A DNA stretch of 64,000 nt from Arcicella aurantiaca (GCF_003148625.1 NZ_QGGO01000024.1:1-64000), one strand, 5' to 3'; shown: positions 8,492 to 18,450, counted from the stretch's first letter. Notes: generated by a model not told the origin, from the letters alone. Numbers and translations: made by a program.

Positions 8492-10123
8492 ATGAAAACA
8501 ATTCACCTATATTTCTTCACGATAATCCACCTTCGCCCAATTCAGATTTATTACCAAGTTTTCAACAAAATCAGGTTAATATTTCGGAAGATAATTGGTC
8601 ATAAATATCCTCAATTTATTCATGCTCAAAGTTTTTCAATTTCCTTACAACCTTCTATTTCAAGCAATAAAAGTTATTTCCCGAATGAAAATCGTTTTTG
8701 TTTCTTAAACCAAGAACAAGTTTTCCCAAAACAACAAATCAACTGGAATGACGAACAAATCTTCGGTAAACTATGGGCGTATAACCTCAATTATTTTGAT
8801 TTTTTGAGTCAAAAAGACCTTTCTCAAGCCAAAGGGATTGCCCTCATACGTGCCTATATATATGCCTATCCAACGCTTAAAACAGGTTTAGAATCTTATC
8901 CAATATCATTGAGAAATATAAATTGGATAAAATTTTTGAGTAAATATCAAATTCAAGATACTGAAATAGACGCTTTTTTAATGGCTAAATATGTCCGATT
9001 ATCTGATAATTTGGAATATCATTTAATGGGAAATCATTTATTAGAAAATGGTTTTTCGTTGTTGTTTGGCGGTGTTTATTTCAGAAAAGAAGCTTTTTTG
9101 AAATTGGCAAAGAATATTCTGAAAACGGAATTGTCGGAACAGATTTTAGCAGATGGTTGTCATTTTGAAAGGTCAGTAATGTATCATCAAATTATCCTTT
9201 TTCGATTGTTGGATTGCTTGAATTTGCTCCAAAATAATCGAGCATTAAATCTTGTTGAACTTGAAAATGAGATAGCTTTTTATGCTCAAAAAATGTTAGG
9301 ATTTTTACAAACACTTACCTTTCAAAATGGTGAAATTCCTTTAATGGGCGATGCCGCAAAAAATATTACTCCTACTACTTTTCAATTGTTAGAATATGCT
9401 CAACTACTGAATATTGAAGCTCAAAAAATTGATTTCTCTGCAAGTGACTATCGTAAATTTGAAGAAGAAAATGTGGAGTTATTGCTTAATGTTGGCAGGG
9501 CTTCACCAGATTATTTACCTGCCCATTCGCATTGCGATATTTTCAATTTTATCCTTTATGTGGACGAAAAACCTTTTATTGTAGATACTGGAACTTCAAC
9601 TTACCAAAACAATGAAAGAAGACATTTTGAACGTTCAACGGTGGCTCATAATACAGTCCAAATTGGTGATTTTGAGCAATCTGAAATTTGGAGTAGTTTT
9701 AGAATTGGAAGAAGAGCAAAAGTGAAAATTTTAACCGATTCACAAAAAGAAATATTGGCATTGCACGATGGATTTCAGAAAATTGGTATTGCTCATCAAC
9801 GTAGTTTTAAGATTGAAAATCGCCAAATTATTATTGTTGATAAGGTTTTGGGCGGAACGAATTACCCCGTAAAAGCCTATCTGCATTTTCATCCCGATGT
9901 TGGAATTAAGGTTTTTGAAAATACTATTTCGACCAATTTAGGAACAATTTATTTTGAAAATATTTCCAGAATTGAACAAAATACCTACTTCTACGCTGAG
10001 CAATTTAATAAAACGATTCCTGCTAAAATGCTGACAATATATTTTACAAACTCTTTAAAAACGATAATTGATTCTACCAAAAAACATGAAAATACTAATT
10101 CTAACCTTCTATTTTCAGCCTGA
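8492..10123 (+). CDS. Heparinase II/III family protein
   Basis: A 543-residue protein with an alpha/alpha-toroid first half ('LENGFSLLFGG', 'ERSVMYHQIILFRLLDCL') and a beta-sandwich second half with the conserved heparinase II/III block 'PAHSHCDIFNFILYVDEKPFIVDTGTSTY', then 'HNTVQIGDFEQSE'. Family members cleave uronic-acid polysaccharides. No obvious cleavable signal peptide is seen; relatives in polysaccharide loci often act on the glycan they accompany. I use the ATG at 8492 (MKTIHLYFF); an in-frame TTG lies at 8474 inside the preceding hairpin. The 3' end overlaps the glycosyltransferase gene by 38 bases, so the two are translationally linked. Confidence 0.8.
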   Translation: MKTIHLYFFTIIHLRPIQIYYQVFNKIRLIFRKIIGHKYPQFIHAQSFSISLQPSISSNKSYFPNENRFCFLNQEQVFPKQQINWNDEQIFGKLWAYNLNYFDFLSQKDLSQAKGIALIRAYIYAYPTLKTGLESYPISLRNINWIKFLSKYQIQDTEIDAFLMAKYVRLSDNLEYHLMGNHLLENGFSLLFGGVYFRKEAFLKLAKNILKTELSEQILADGCHFERSVMYHQIILFRLLDCLNLLQNNRALNLVELENEIAFYAQKMLGFLQTLTFQNGEIPLMGDAAKNITPTTFQLLEYAQLLNIEAQKIDFSASDYRKFEEENVELLLNVGRASPDYLPAHSHCDIFNFILYVDEKPFIVDTGTSTYQNNERRHFERSTVAHNTVQIGDFEQSEIWSSFRIGRRAKVKILTDSQKEILALHDGFQKIGIAHQRSFKIENRQIIIVDKVLGGTNYPVKAYLHFHPDVGIKVFENTISTNLGTIYFENISRIEQNTYFYAEQFNKTIPAKMLTIYFTNSLKTIIDSTKKHENTNSNLLFSA

Positions 10124-11285
10124 TTTCTGTGCTGGCTCTTTTAGAACGACTGCTTTGGTCAATGCTTTGCAAAGCAAAATGAGTAAAAATGACACTTTGG
10201 AAGTAATTACAACGATGCCAAATCGCTATAAAAGCAGGCGAGAAAAGGCAGAAACGTATGAAGAAATTGGAAATTTGACGATTCATCGAATCCCAATGCC
10301 TGACCATAATAATGGTTTTTTTGACCAAATATTGGCGTTTTGGGAATATTGGAAAGGTGTATTTCAGCTTACTAAAAATCAGCATTATGACCTCATTTAC
10401 GCTACTTCATCACGATTATTTACGGGTTTTTTAGGGGCAAAAATGGCTAAAAACAAGCAAGTTCCATTGTATTTAGACATTCGAGATATTTTGAGTGATA
10501 CCATCAAAGATGTTGTTAAGAATAAATGGATTCGCTTCTTTTTATTGCCAATTATCAAGCGTATTGAGAAATATACCATTCAATCTGCAACGCATCTCAA
10601 TTTAGTTTCAGAAGGTTTTAGGGGAAGTTTTACTGAGTCTAACGGAAATGTAACCTTCTTTACCAATGGAATTGATGAAGATTTTTTAGGAGTTGATTTT
10701 GCAAAATCTTCACATAATACAATTCCAATAATTACGTATGCAGGAAATATTGGTGAAGGGCAAGGGTTAGAGAAAATTATTCCAGAAACAGCAAAAAGAT
10801 TAGAAGGTAAATATATTTTCAATGTGATTGGAGATGGAGGAACGAAGCAAAAATTAGTGGATAAATTAACTGAATTGAAAGTAAATAATGTCAATTTATT
10901 TCCGCCTATGAAGCGTTCTGAATTGATGGAATATTATGCTAAAAGCGATTTTATATTTTTACACTTGAATGATTATCAGGCTTTTGAAAAAGTAATTCCT
11001 TCCAAAATTTTTGAATATGGGGCAACGCAAAAGCCAATTATTGCAGGTGTGAATGGCTACGCAAGGGAATTTTTGCAAACATATTTAGTGGATTCTCTTA
11101 TTTTTCAGCCTTGTAATATTGAAGAATTTATTCACGTTGTGGAGAATTATGAGCCACAGAATATTTGTCGTGAGCAATTTATTCATCAATTCAACCGAAC
11201 AAATATTATGACTAAAATGGCAGAAAGTATTTTATCATTATCAGTAATTAAGAAAGAGTCGTCATTAATTTATGACGAAAATTGA
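10086..11285 (+). CDS. Family 4 glycosyltransferase (WbuB-like)
   Basis: A GT-B fold enzyme of 399 residues. The N-terminus 'MKILILTFYFQPDFCAGSFRTTAL' is typical of WbuB-like GT4 enzymes, as is 'YLDIRDILSDTIKDV'. The donor domain shows 'ITYAGNIGEGQGLEKII' and 'VIPSKIFEYGATQKPIIAGVNGYA', where the family E-x7-E region is replaced by the S-K-x-F-E-Y form seen in WbuB. The family includes transferases adding N-acetylated 6-deoxyhexosamines to lipid-linked sugars. The ATG at 10086 starts homology. Its overlap with the heparinase-fold gene suggests both act on the same glycan. Confidence 0.85.
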   Translation: MKILILTFYFQPDFCAGSFRTTALVNALQSKMSKNDTLEVITTMPNRYKSRREKAETYEEIGNLTIHRIPMPDHNNGFFDQILAFWEYWKGVFQLTKNQHYDLIYATSSRLFTGFLGAKMAKNKQVPLYLDIRDILSDTIKDVVKNKWIRFFLLPIIKRIEKYTIQSATHLNLVSEGFRGSFTESNGNVTFFTNGIDEDFLGVDFAKSSHNTIPIITYAGNIGEGQGLEKIIPETAKRLEGKYIFNVIGDGGTKQKLVDKLTELKVNNVNLFPPMKRSELMEYYAKSDFIFLHLNDYQAFEKVIPSKIFEYGATQKPIIAGVNGYAREFLQTYLVDSLIFQPCNIEEFIHVVENYEPQNICREQFIHQFNRTNIMTKMAESILSLSVIKKESSLIYDEN

Positions 11286-11393
11286 AAACCATTCATCAAG
11301 TTTTCATCAAGGATTTTGTAAATCTGTACAAAACTTTTTTGTTTTTTGACTAACTTCAAAGCTTTAACGCATTTTAAAATCATCAACTAAAAA

Positions 11394-13763
11394 ATGAATC
11401 GCAAAATTCTCCTACTATCACTTTTAGTTTCGTCGATAAAAAGCATTACCGTTTTTGCTCAACAGCCAACGAATCAATTTAATGGCAATACTCGTTTCGA
11501 GCAAGTTGGTACTTTGTTGCCTACGCCGAACACTTATCGTACTGCTTCGGGAGCTCCGGGAAAAGATTATTGGCAAAACCGTGCTGATTATGACATCAAA
11601 GCTGAATTGGACGACCAAAATCAGTCAATGACGGCTTCGGAAGTAATTACGTACAAAAACTTTTCGCCCGATGAACTTCGTTATTTATGGTTACAATTAG
11701 ACCAAAATAACTTCAAAAAAGGTGGAATTGCTCAGTTGACTTCTACTTCGTCGGTTAGTGGACAAGGTACATCGTTTGCCCGTTTAAATGCTTCAACGAA
11801 TGTTTTAGCAGGGAAAGAATACGGCTACAAAATCATTTCAGTGAAAGACCGTGCAGGAAACCCATTGAAATTTACCATCAACGAAACCATGATGAGGGTT
11901 GATTTGCCAACGTCTTTAAAAACGGGTCAAAGTTTCTCATTTTCAGTTGATTGGAGTTTTAATATTACTGATGCAGTTGCTACAAGAGCAAGAAGTGGCT
12001 ATGAATATTTCCCGAAAGATGGAAATTATTTGTACGAATTGGCTCAGTGGTTTCCACGTATGTGCGTGTATGACGACGTGAACGGTTGGCAACACAAACA
12101 GTTTTTAGGACAAGGTGAATTTACCGTTCCTTTCGGGGATTATAAAGTGTCAATCACTGCTCCAAACGATTTTGTAATTTTGGGTACTGGCGAATTACAA
12201 AATGCTGCTCAGGTGCTTTCTGCTTCACAATTGAAGCGTTTAGAAACTGCCAAAACTGCCACTCGTCCCGTAATGATTGTTACGCAAGAAGAGGCAACGG
12301 CAGCAGAAAAGCGGGATGCCGCCCAAGCAAAACCAAGTGGAAAGAAAACTTGGTCTTTTGCCGCTCAAAATGTGCGTGATTTTGCTTTTGCAGGGTCAAG
12401 AAAATTTCTTTGGGATGCCATGCAAGTAGATGTTGAAGGGAAAAAAGTATGGGCAATGTCGGCATTTCCGAAAGAAGCAAATCCACTTTGGGGACAATAT
12501 TCAACGATGCTGGTTGCACATACGCTTCGTTCATATTCAAAACATACGATTGCTTATCCATATCCTGTGGCTCAGTCTGTTCATGGTCCAGTTGGTGGTA
12601 TGGAATATCCAATGATTTCTTTCAACGGAGCAAGACCCGAAGCTGACGGAACGTATTCAGAAGGAACAAAAGATTTTTTGATTGGTGTAGTTATTCACGA
12701 AGTTGGGCATAATTTCTTCCCAATGATTGTTAATTCAGACGAAAGACAATGGTCGTGGATGGATGAAGGTTTAAATACTTTCTGTGAGGAACTCGCTGAA
12801 AAAGAATGGGATAGAGATTTTGAAACACGTGGAACTCCTCAAAGCATTGTTGGTTATATGCGTACTGATAAAACGCAACAAGTACCAATTATGTCGAGTT
12901 CTGACAATATTATGGCTTTTGGCCCAAATGCTTATTCAAAACCAGCGGCAGCTTTAACGGTACTTCGTGAAACCGTAATGGGACGTGAATTATTTGATGC
13001 AGCCTTCAAAGAATACGCTCGTCGTTGGGCTTTCAAACACCCAACTCCGCAAGACTTTTTCCGTACAATGGAAGATGCTTCGGGCGTTGATTTAGACTGG
13101 TTCTGGAAAGGTTGGTTCTACGGTGTTGAGCCTGTGGATTTATCAATTGAAAATGTAGAATGGTTTGGAATAGATAACCTTACGCCAGAAAAAAAGAACG
13201 AAAAAGCAAAAGCTGAAGCAGATGCCAAACGTCAGACCATCAGTAATATTCGTAACAAAAAGGATATTCAAAAAACGGTGGTAGAAGAAAACCCTGATAT
13301 GAGAGATTTCTATAATTCTTACGACAAATTTGCTACTTCAGAAGCTGACAAAAAACGTTTTGACCAAGCTATGTCAGGTTTAGCAGAAGACGAAAAGAAA
13401 TTGGTAGAATCAAATAAAAACTTCTATGTTGTGAATTTGAAAAACGTTGGAGGCTTACCAAGTCCAGTAATCATCAAAATGAATTACGAAGACGGAACAG
13501 ACGAAGTAATCAGAATTCCTGCCGAAATTTGGCGTTTGAACGACAAAGAAATCAAGAAAGTAATTCCTACTGATAAAAAAGTAGTAAAATGGACACTTGA
13601 CCCATTCTTCGAAACGGCAGATATTGATACTAAAACGAACAGTTTCCCACGTGAACCAGAAGAACCTACTCGTTTCCAAGTATTCAAACAAACTCGTCCA
13701 GCACAACCAAATCCAATGCAACAACAATCAAAACCAAATGCTGTGCAGGGTGCGAAGAATTAA
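11394..13763 (+). CDS. M1 family metallopeptidase (aminopeptidase N-like)
   Basis: Exported zinc peptidase of 789 residues with a signal peptide (1-22, ending VFA). The M1 signature is intact: 'HEVGH' at 435-439 supplies His435, Glu436 and His439, and Glu458 in 'WMDEGLNTF' is the third zinc ligand. The exopeptidase motif is 'GGMEYP' (equivalent to GAMEN), with Met-Glu conserved. Such enzymes trim peptides in the periplasm or at the surface. The C-terminal ~200 residues are charged and end in a Gln/Asn/Pro-rich tail. It is apparently monocistronic, followed by two strong hairpins. Confidence 0.9.
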   Translation: MNRKILLLSLLVSSIKSITVFAQQPTNQFNGNTRFEQVGTLLPTPNTYRTASGAPGKDYWQNRADYDIKAELDDQNQSMTASEVITYKNFSPDELRYLWLQLDQNNFKKGGIAQLTSTSSVSGQGTSFARLNASTNVLAGKEYGYKIISVKDRAGNPLKFTINETMMRVDLPTSLKTGQSFSFSVDWSFNITDAVATRARSGYEYFPKDGNYLYELAQWFPRMCVYDDVNGWQHKQFLGQGEFTVPFGDYKVSITAPNDFVILGTGELQNAAQVLSASQLKRLETAKTATRPVMIVTQEEATAAEKRDAAQAKPSGKKTWSFAAQNVRDFAFAGSRKFLWDAMQVDVEGKKVWAMSAFPKEANPLWGQYSTMLVAHTLRSYSKHTIAYPYPVAQSVHGPVGGMEYPMISFNGARPEADGTYSEGTKDFLIGVVIHEVGHNFFPMIVNSDERQWSWMDEGLNTFCEELAEKEWDRDFETRGTPQSIVGYMRTDKTQQVPIMSSSDNIMAFGPNAYSKPAAALTVLRETVMGRELFDAAFKEYARRWAFKHPTPQDFFRTMEDASGVDLDWFWKGWFYGVEPVDLSIENVEWFGIDNLTPEKKNEKAKAEADAKRQTISNIRNKKDIQKTVVEENPDMRDFYNSYDKFATSEADKKRFDQAMSGLAEDEKKLVESNKNFYVVNLKNVGGLPSPVIIKMNYEDGTDEVIRIPAEIWRLNDKEIKKVIPTDKKVVKWTLDPFFETADIDTKTNSFPREPEEPTRFQVFKQTRPAQPNPMQQQSKPNAVQGAKN

Positions 13764-13786
13764 TTTTAAAAAATAATTCAGAATTC

Positions 13787-13847
13787 AAAATGGTGAATGT
13801 AGATTTCAGAAGTTTTCAAAACTTTAATCTATATTCACCATTTTTGT
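13787..13847 (+). terminator. Terminator after the M1 peptidase gene
   Basis: The arms at 13787-13805 and 13826-13845 pair ('aaaatggtgaatgtagatt' against its near complement) and end in a T run, 24 bases after the stop. Confidence 0.75.
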
Positions 13848-13881
13848 TTCAAAAACTTTAATAACTACCAATCATAAGTTT

Positions 13882-13914
13882 AGATTAGTCAACTTTTTAA
13901 AAGTTGACTAATCT
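13882..13914. repeat. Perfect 16-bp palindrome
   Basis: 'agattagtcaactttt' is followed after a single T by its exact complement. It lies 35 bases upstream of the methyltransferase start. It may be a second terminator for the peptidase gene, an attenuator or a dyad protein-binding site. Confidence 0.6.
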
Positions 13915-13948
13915 TTGATATAATTTTGATTCTCTAAAATAAACCCAA

Positions 13949-14503
13949 ATGCAAAAGTCTCTCCAAACCTTTCAATTTAAAGAAAATGAAACCATTGCTT
14001 CTGTTGGGGCAAGCAGTGGCGTTTGGGAAATTTGGTTTGCTTCTCAGGTTGATAATTTGACGTTTTATATTCAGGATATTGATGAACAAAACTGTAATCA
14101 AGAAGAAATAGATTATGGCGTTCAGTATTATGAGAAATTGTTGAAAAAAAAGATTAATGGAAAGTTTATTCCTATTATTGGAACTCAAAAAAAAACTAAT
14201 TTGCCCCAAAATACTTTTGATAAAGTATTGATAATTAATTCCTTGCACGAGTTTTCTTCTCCTTCTTTAATTCTTCGAGATATTTTAAATATTCTTAAAA
14301 AAGACGGAATATTATTTATTGAAGAAGTAATCGGAATGTCCGTAGGCGAAATACACGAAGGTTGTGGCAAAAGACTTTTTACAAAAGAAGAACTATCAAA
14401 ACTATTAACCCAGATTGGTTTTGAGGTAATAGAAACATTTTCTAAGAATAATAATAATAACGTTTTTGTTTTTAAATGTAGTTTGGGTAATATGATAAAC
14501 TGA
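13949..14503 (+). CDS. Class I SAM-dependent methyltransferase (putative)
   Basis: A short cytoplasmic protein (184 residues) with a Rossmann methyltransferase layout. Motif I is 'IASVGASSGVWEIWFA', a looser version of the usual ExGxGxG; 'YIQDIDEQ' supplies the acidic residue at strand 2; 'FDKVLIINSLHEFSSP' is motif IV; and 'ILKKDGILFIEEVI' is the post-motif strand. The substrate cannot be inferred. The C-terminus has an Asn run (NNNNN) encoded by AAT repeats. Confidence 0.65.
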   Translation: MQKSLQTFQFKENETIASVGASSGVWEIWFASQVDNLTFYIQDIDEQNCNQEEIDYGVQYYEKLLKKKINGKFIPIIGTQKKTNLPQNTFDKVLIINSLHEFSSPSLILRDILNILKKDGILFIEEVIGMSVGEIHEGCGKRLFTKEELSKLLTQIGFEVIETFSKNNNNNVFVFKCSLGNMIN

Positions 14504-14930
14504 TTAGAACGAGATACTTATCAATATGATTTCTATTAAGTAAGTACAGTGAGGATTTAAGAACGTTTTGCCGTTTCGATTATGATTTTCATAGGTTTGA
14601 TAATGAAGCCATGATAATACTAAATCCTAATTCTTAAAATCCAGTTCCTATTTATTACATGGAAATTTTGCCGATTAATGCTTATTTTTTGCGTTTTCAC
14701 TAAATGGTTTTTAAAAATAATTCTCAAAACATTTGTTTATCATATTGTAAACACATAACTTGCTTTAGTTGTTTTCAAACAACAATATCCGCAATCTTCC
14801 TTAAATAGTTTCCTTTAAAATTTTATTGTTAGCTTAAAGGCTCTTAGAAATATAATCTCTAAGGGGTGAAATCTCAATGCTTTTCAAAATGTAATATCGC
14901 AAACTTCATATTATTAAAACAACAACAATT
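14504..14930. other. Intergenic region upstream of the HEIGH-peptidase gene
   Basis: About 425 bases with no ORF I can support and no clear TAnnTTTG promoter. It contains the 18-base string 'aatactaaatcctaattc' (14616-14633), which recurs at 57066-57083 upstream of the batA-like gene. Confidence 0.4.
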
Positions 14931-15725
14931 ATGAATCTAAGATTATTTACCGCTACCTTAATTACAGGTTCTATTTTTTTTGCTTCGTGTTCAGACATTA
15001 GTGAGTCGTCAGTTGCTCCTAAACAAGAAGCAATATCAAGTGTTGCCGCAGCTAAAATAAAAGCTTTGGGATTTAATCCAAATAATGCTCTGAAAGTAGC
15101 AGAAGGCTATTTAGTAGAAAAAGATGTACTTTTAACTGAAGAAGATTTAGCGAAAGGTGCTTTGATGTACGATAAGGCTGCTCCCAAAGAAGAGCAATAC
15201 CGTACTACTCGTTTAGTAACAGGATTGCCAAGAGTGATTAAAGTAAAAGTGGCAACAACACTTCCAACTATTTTTGTTCAAGCAACAGATGAGATGATAG
15301 CACGTTACAATTCACAAGGATTATTATTGACATTTCAACGTATTACCAGTGGAACAGCGACTATCAATATTACCAAAGATGAGACTTTACCAAGTGGCGT
15401 TTTAGGTTCGGCAGGTTTTCCAACATCTTCGGGAAATCCTTATGGAACGGTTAAAATGAAGCCTTCAACATTTGGGGCAAGTCCAAGTTTAGGATTTGTG
15501 GCAACCGTCTTAACGCACGAAGTAGGTCACTGTATTGGTTTCCGCCATACAGATTATATGGCTCGTGTTTGCGGAGGTGGTAATGAAGGTACAGCAGGTG
15601 TTGGAGCAATTTTAATTCCCGGAACACCATCAACCATTGATAATGCTTCTTTTATGATTTCTTGTGCAGGCAGTGATGTTCCATTCTCAAATTATGATAA
15701 AATTGCATTAAACGCTCTTTATTAG
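14931..15725 (+). CDS. M57-like zinc metalloprotease lipoprotein (HEIGH family)
   Basis: A 264-residue predicted lipoprotein: the signal peptide ends 'FFASC' with Cys20 as the lipidation site. The catalytic motif is 'HEVGHCIGFRH' at 196-206, giving zinc ligands His196, His200 and His206 with Glu197 as base (HExxHxxGxxH, metzincin-like). The preceding segment 'GSAGFPTSSGNPYGTVKM' is also typical of the 'dual-action HEIGH' family of Bacteroidota. Expected to act at the cell envelope; the substrate is unknown. It stands alone between a long leader and a bidirectional terminator. Confidence 0.85.
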   Translation: MNLRLFTATLITGSIFFASCSDISESSVAPKQEAISSVAAAKIKALGFNPNNALKVAEGYLVEKDVLLTEEDLAKGALMYDKAAPKEEQYRTTRLVTGLPRVIKVKVATTLPTIFVQATDEMIARYNSQGLLLTFQRITSGTATINITKDETLPSGVLGSAGFPTSSGNPYGTVKMKPSTFGASPSLGFVATVLTHEVGHCIGFRHTDYMARVCGGGNEGTAGVGAILIPGTPSTIDNASFMISCAGSDVPFSNYDKIALNALY

Positions 15726-15805
15726 CGATTTGATATTAAGTAAAAAGATAAATTTACTTACCATGATGGATTTTGCAAAACTATTACCTTTCTGTTTGTG
15801 ATATT

Positions 15806-15843
15806 AAAAAGGCGACTATGAAATAAACCATAGTCGCCTTTTA
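15806..15843. terminator. Bidirectional terminator between convergent genes
   Basis: The arms 'aaaaggcgactatg' and 'catagtcgcctttt' form a stem flanked by A and T runs, between the HEIGH peptidase gene (plus) and the oxidoreductase gene (minus), whose stop is at 15847. Confidence 0.88.
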
Positions 15844-15846
15844 GTT

Positions 15847-16854
15847 TTAAGAGATTTCTTGTGGATATACTACACCTATTTGGCTTCTGATTTCACAAAG
15901 CAATTCCATTAATTCCAAACTGAATTGAAGCGGTAATTTATCACTCTCAGTCATGCTTGCTTTTAAACATCTTTGTACTTCCTCGATTTCATACGAATAG
16001 CCATGACCTAATCTTTCTGTTTCAAAAAACTGAGGTTCTTGACCTTCAATTTGTAAAGTCAAACCTTTAGTTTCATGGAAACGACCATGCAAGAATATTT
16101 TTCCTTTTGTTCCGTAAATAGTACAAGTGGAATCAGTTTGTGCGGCAAAAGTTGAAAATAGAGAAGCCGTTGCACCACTTTCATAATTTAGTGTCATAGA
16201 AGTATTCATATCCACACCAGTAGGAGCAAGCGTAGCCAAAGCCTTTATTTCTTTTGGATTTCCTAATAATAATTTACTGATAAATAAAGGATAAATACCA
16301 ATGTCATACAAAGAACCACCCGTTAACGACGGATTAAATAATCTCGCATTTTCATCATAAGTTGCTAAAAAGCCAAAATCTGCCGTGAGGTGAATAATAT
16401 CGCCAATTTGTCCCGATTGTACGATGTCTAAAGTTTGTGCGATAGCAGGATGAAATCGTGTCCATATTGCTTCCATTAGAAACAAATTTTTATCACGAGC
16501 TTTCAAAATCATTTCTGAAACCATTCCCGTATTAATGGCAAAGGCTTTTTCACACAACACAGGTTTGCCTGCTTCCAGACAAAGAAGCGTATGTTCATAA
16601 TGTTGAGCATGAGGTGATGCAATATAAATGACATCAACTTCAGGACAATCAACCAATTCTTGATAATTTCCGAATGTTTTTGTAGCATTATATCGTTCCC
16701 CGAAGGCTTTAGCTTTATTTATATCTCTCGAAGCAGCAGCATAAACAACCGCATCAGGCACATGAGCAACTAAATCATCAGCAAATTTTTCAGCAATATT
16801 TCCGCAAGCGAGTATTCCCCAACGGATAGGGTTGTGAGTAGTTTGTGTATTCAA
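15847..16854 (-). CDS. Gfo/Idh/MocA family oxidoreductase
   Basis: NAD(P)-dependent sugar-type dehydrogenase of 335 residues. The Rossmann N-terminus reads 'IRWGILACGNIAEKFADDL' and the family motif 'EKAF' (EKP in many relatives) follows 'CLEAGKPVLC'. The C-terminal domain includes 'GGSLYDIGIYPLFIS', close to the dimeric dihydrodiol dehydrogenase/glucose-fructose oxidoreductase branch. The substrate is unassigned. It is transcribed away from the polysaccharide locus, leaving a 230-base divergent region before tviB. Confidence 0.87.
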   Translation of the reverse strand: MNTQTTHNPIRWGILACGNIAEKFADDLVAHVPDAVVYAAASRDINKAKAFGERYNATKTFGNYQELVDCPEVDVIYIASPHAQHYEHTLLCLEAGKPVLCEKAFAINTGMVSEMILKARDKNLFLMEAIWTRFHPAIAQTLDIVQSGQIGDIIHLTADFGFLATYDENARLFNPSLTGGSLYDIGIYPLFISKLLLGNPKEIKALATLAPTGVDMNTSMTLNYESGATASLFSTFAAQTDSTCTIYGTKGKIFLHGRFHETKGLTLQIEGQEPQFFETERLGHGYSYEIEEVQRCLKASMTESDKLPLQFSLELMELLCEIRSQIGVVYPQEIS

Positions 16855-16984
16855 TGGATTAATTTTCTTAGATAGTTTTTTCCCGAATTTAGGAAAAAGT
16901 ACAAGAATAACAATGATTTATTATGGGTAGAATTGTTCTCATAACTTGACAAATGAATAGAAATATCAATAATAAGACATGGTA

Positions 16985-17017
16985 TTTGGATACATGCAAT
17001 ATAGAGAGTTATCTTTG
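16985..17017 (+). promoter_or_regulatory. Bacteroidota-type promoter before the tviB-like gene
   Basis: The -7 element TATCTTTG (17010-17017) fits TAnnTTTG, with a TTTG -33 element (16985-16988) 21 bases upstream. It lies 67 bases before the ATG and probably drives the start of the polysaccharide locus. Confidence 0.65.
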
Positions 17018-17084
17018 ACCTGAAATAAGACTACTCTATTAAAATTATTAAAATCTAAGTTTTATCTTATTACATGAAAATAGT

Positions 17085-18350
17085 ATGTTCAATATTCCAA
17101 ATACTAAAATAGCGATTATTGGCCTTGGCTACGTAGGCTTACCACTTGCAGTAGAATTTGGGAAACGATATTCTGTGATTGGATTTGATATTAGTGCGAC
17201 TCGGATAGGAGAGTTGAAGGAGGGCTACGATAAAACACGTGAGAGGAATTCACAAGAAATTTTATTTGCCAAATACTTGCAATTTTCAAATCAAAGTTTG
17301 GATATTAGGGAATGTAATATATTTATTATCACTGTTCCAACGCCAATTGATAATTATAAAAAACCAGACTTAAAACCACTTTTATCTGCCAGTAAAACGG
17401 TTGGAGGTGTTCTCAAAAAAGGAGATATAGTTATTTATGAATCAACGGTCTATCCAGGATGTACAGAGGAAGATTGCGTTCCTGTTTTGGAAAAGGAAAG
17501 TGGGTTGAAATTTAATGAAGATTTCTTTTGTGGTTATTCACCAGAAAGGATTAATCCAGGAGATAAAGTAAATACGCTCACTAAAATTAAAAAAGTAACC
17601 TCTGGTTCAACTCCTGAAGTTGCAGATTTTGTAGATTCCTTATATGGTTCAATCATAGAAGCAGGAACCTATAAAGCAACATCCATGAAAGTAGCAGAAG
17701 CCAGTAAAGCTATTGAAAATGCCCAAAGAGATGTGAATATTTCATTTGTAAATGAATTAGCCTTAATCTTTGATAAAATGGGAATCGATACCTCAGAAGT
17801 TTTAGAAGCCGCAGGGTCAAAATGGAATTTCTTGAAATTTAATCCAGGACTTGTAGGCGGACATTGTATTGGTGTTGATCCATATTATTTACTTCATAAA
17901 TCAGAAAGCCTTGGGTACTATCCACAAGTAATTCTTTCAGGAAGAAGAGTAAATGATAATATGGGGATTTTTGTAGCAAATAAATTAGTTAAATTGTTAA
18001 TTAAAAAAGGGCATAAAGTAGAAGGAAGCAATGTACTAATATTAGGAGTTACATTTAAAGAAAACTGTCCCGATATTCGTAATTCACGAGTAGTTGATGT
18101 TTATAATGAATTGAGAGAGTTTGGCATAAATGTAGATGTTTATGATACTTGGGCTGATAAACATGAAGTTAAAGATGAGTATAATATTAATCTCCTGAAT
18201 ATTTTAGAGACTAAGTATGATGGGATATTATTAGCAGTTGCTCACAATGATTTTAAGACTCTCAACTTAGAAAACTTCAAAAATGATAATGCAGTAATAT
18301 TTGATATAAAAGGCGTGTTAGATAAATCATTAGTTGATGCAAGACTTTAA
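17085..18350 (+). CDS. tviB: UDP-sugar 6-dehydrogenase, TviB/VipA type
   Basis: Oxidises C6 of a UDP-HexNAc (UDP-GlcNAc in TviB/WbpA relatives) to the uronic acid using NAD. The N-terminal Rossmann segment is 'IAIIGLGYVGLPLAVEFG'; the catalytic Cys sits in 'VGGHCIGVDPYYL'; 'LGVTFKENCPDIRNS' is the C-terminal UDP-binding block of this subgroup. At 421 residues it is of full length. The sequence resembles Vi-antigen TviB rather than UDP-glucose dehydrogenase Ugd, so UDP-GlcNAcA or UDP-GalNAcA is the likely product. First gene of the locus; a 234-base gap containing a new promoter precedes gmd. Confidence 0.85.
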   Translation: MFNIPNTKIAIIGLGYVGLPLAVEFGKRYSVIGFDISATRIGELKEGYDKTRERNSQEILFAKYLQFSNQSLDIRECNIFIITVPTPIDNYKKPDLKPLLSASKTVGGVLKKGDIVIYESTVYPGCTEEDCVPVLEKESGLKFNEDFFCGYSPERINPGDKVNTLTKIKKVTSGSTPEVADFVDSLYGSIIEAGTYKATSMKVAEASKAIENAQRDVNISFVNELALIFDKMGIDTSEVLEAAGSKWNFLKFNPGLVGGHCIGVDPYYLLHKSESLGYYPQVILSGRRVNDNMGIFVANKLVKLLIKKGHKVEGSNVLILGVTFKENCPDIRNSRVVDVYNELREFGINVDVYDTWADKHEVKDEYNINLLNILETKYDGILLAVAHNDFKTLNLENFKNDNAVIFDIKGVLDKSLVDARL

Positions 18351-18450
18351 TGTTTTGCCGTTTAATAGATTTGTTTATTGTTTGCTCGTTATTAATTGTC
18401 TGAATGTCATTACCTTATATTTTTGTTGGTTGACAAAGAAGAAATATTGT

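Noticed and set aside
12280-12646. Several ORFs inside the M1 peptidase gene on both strands
   Set aside because: They are shadows of a well-supported 789-residue coding region.
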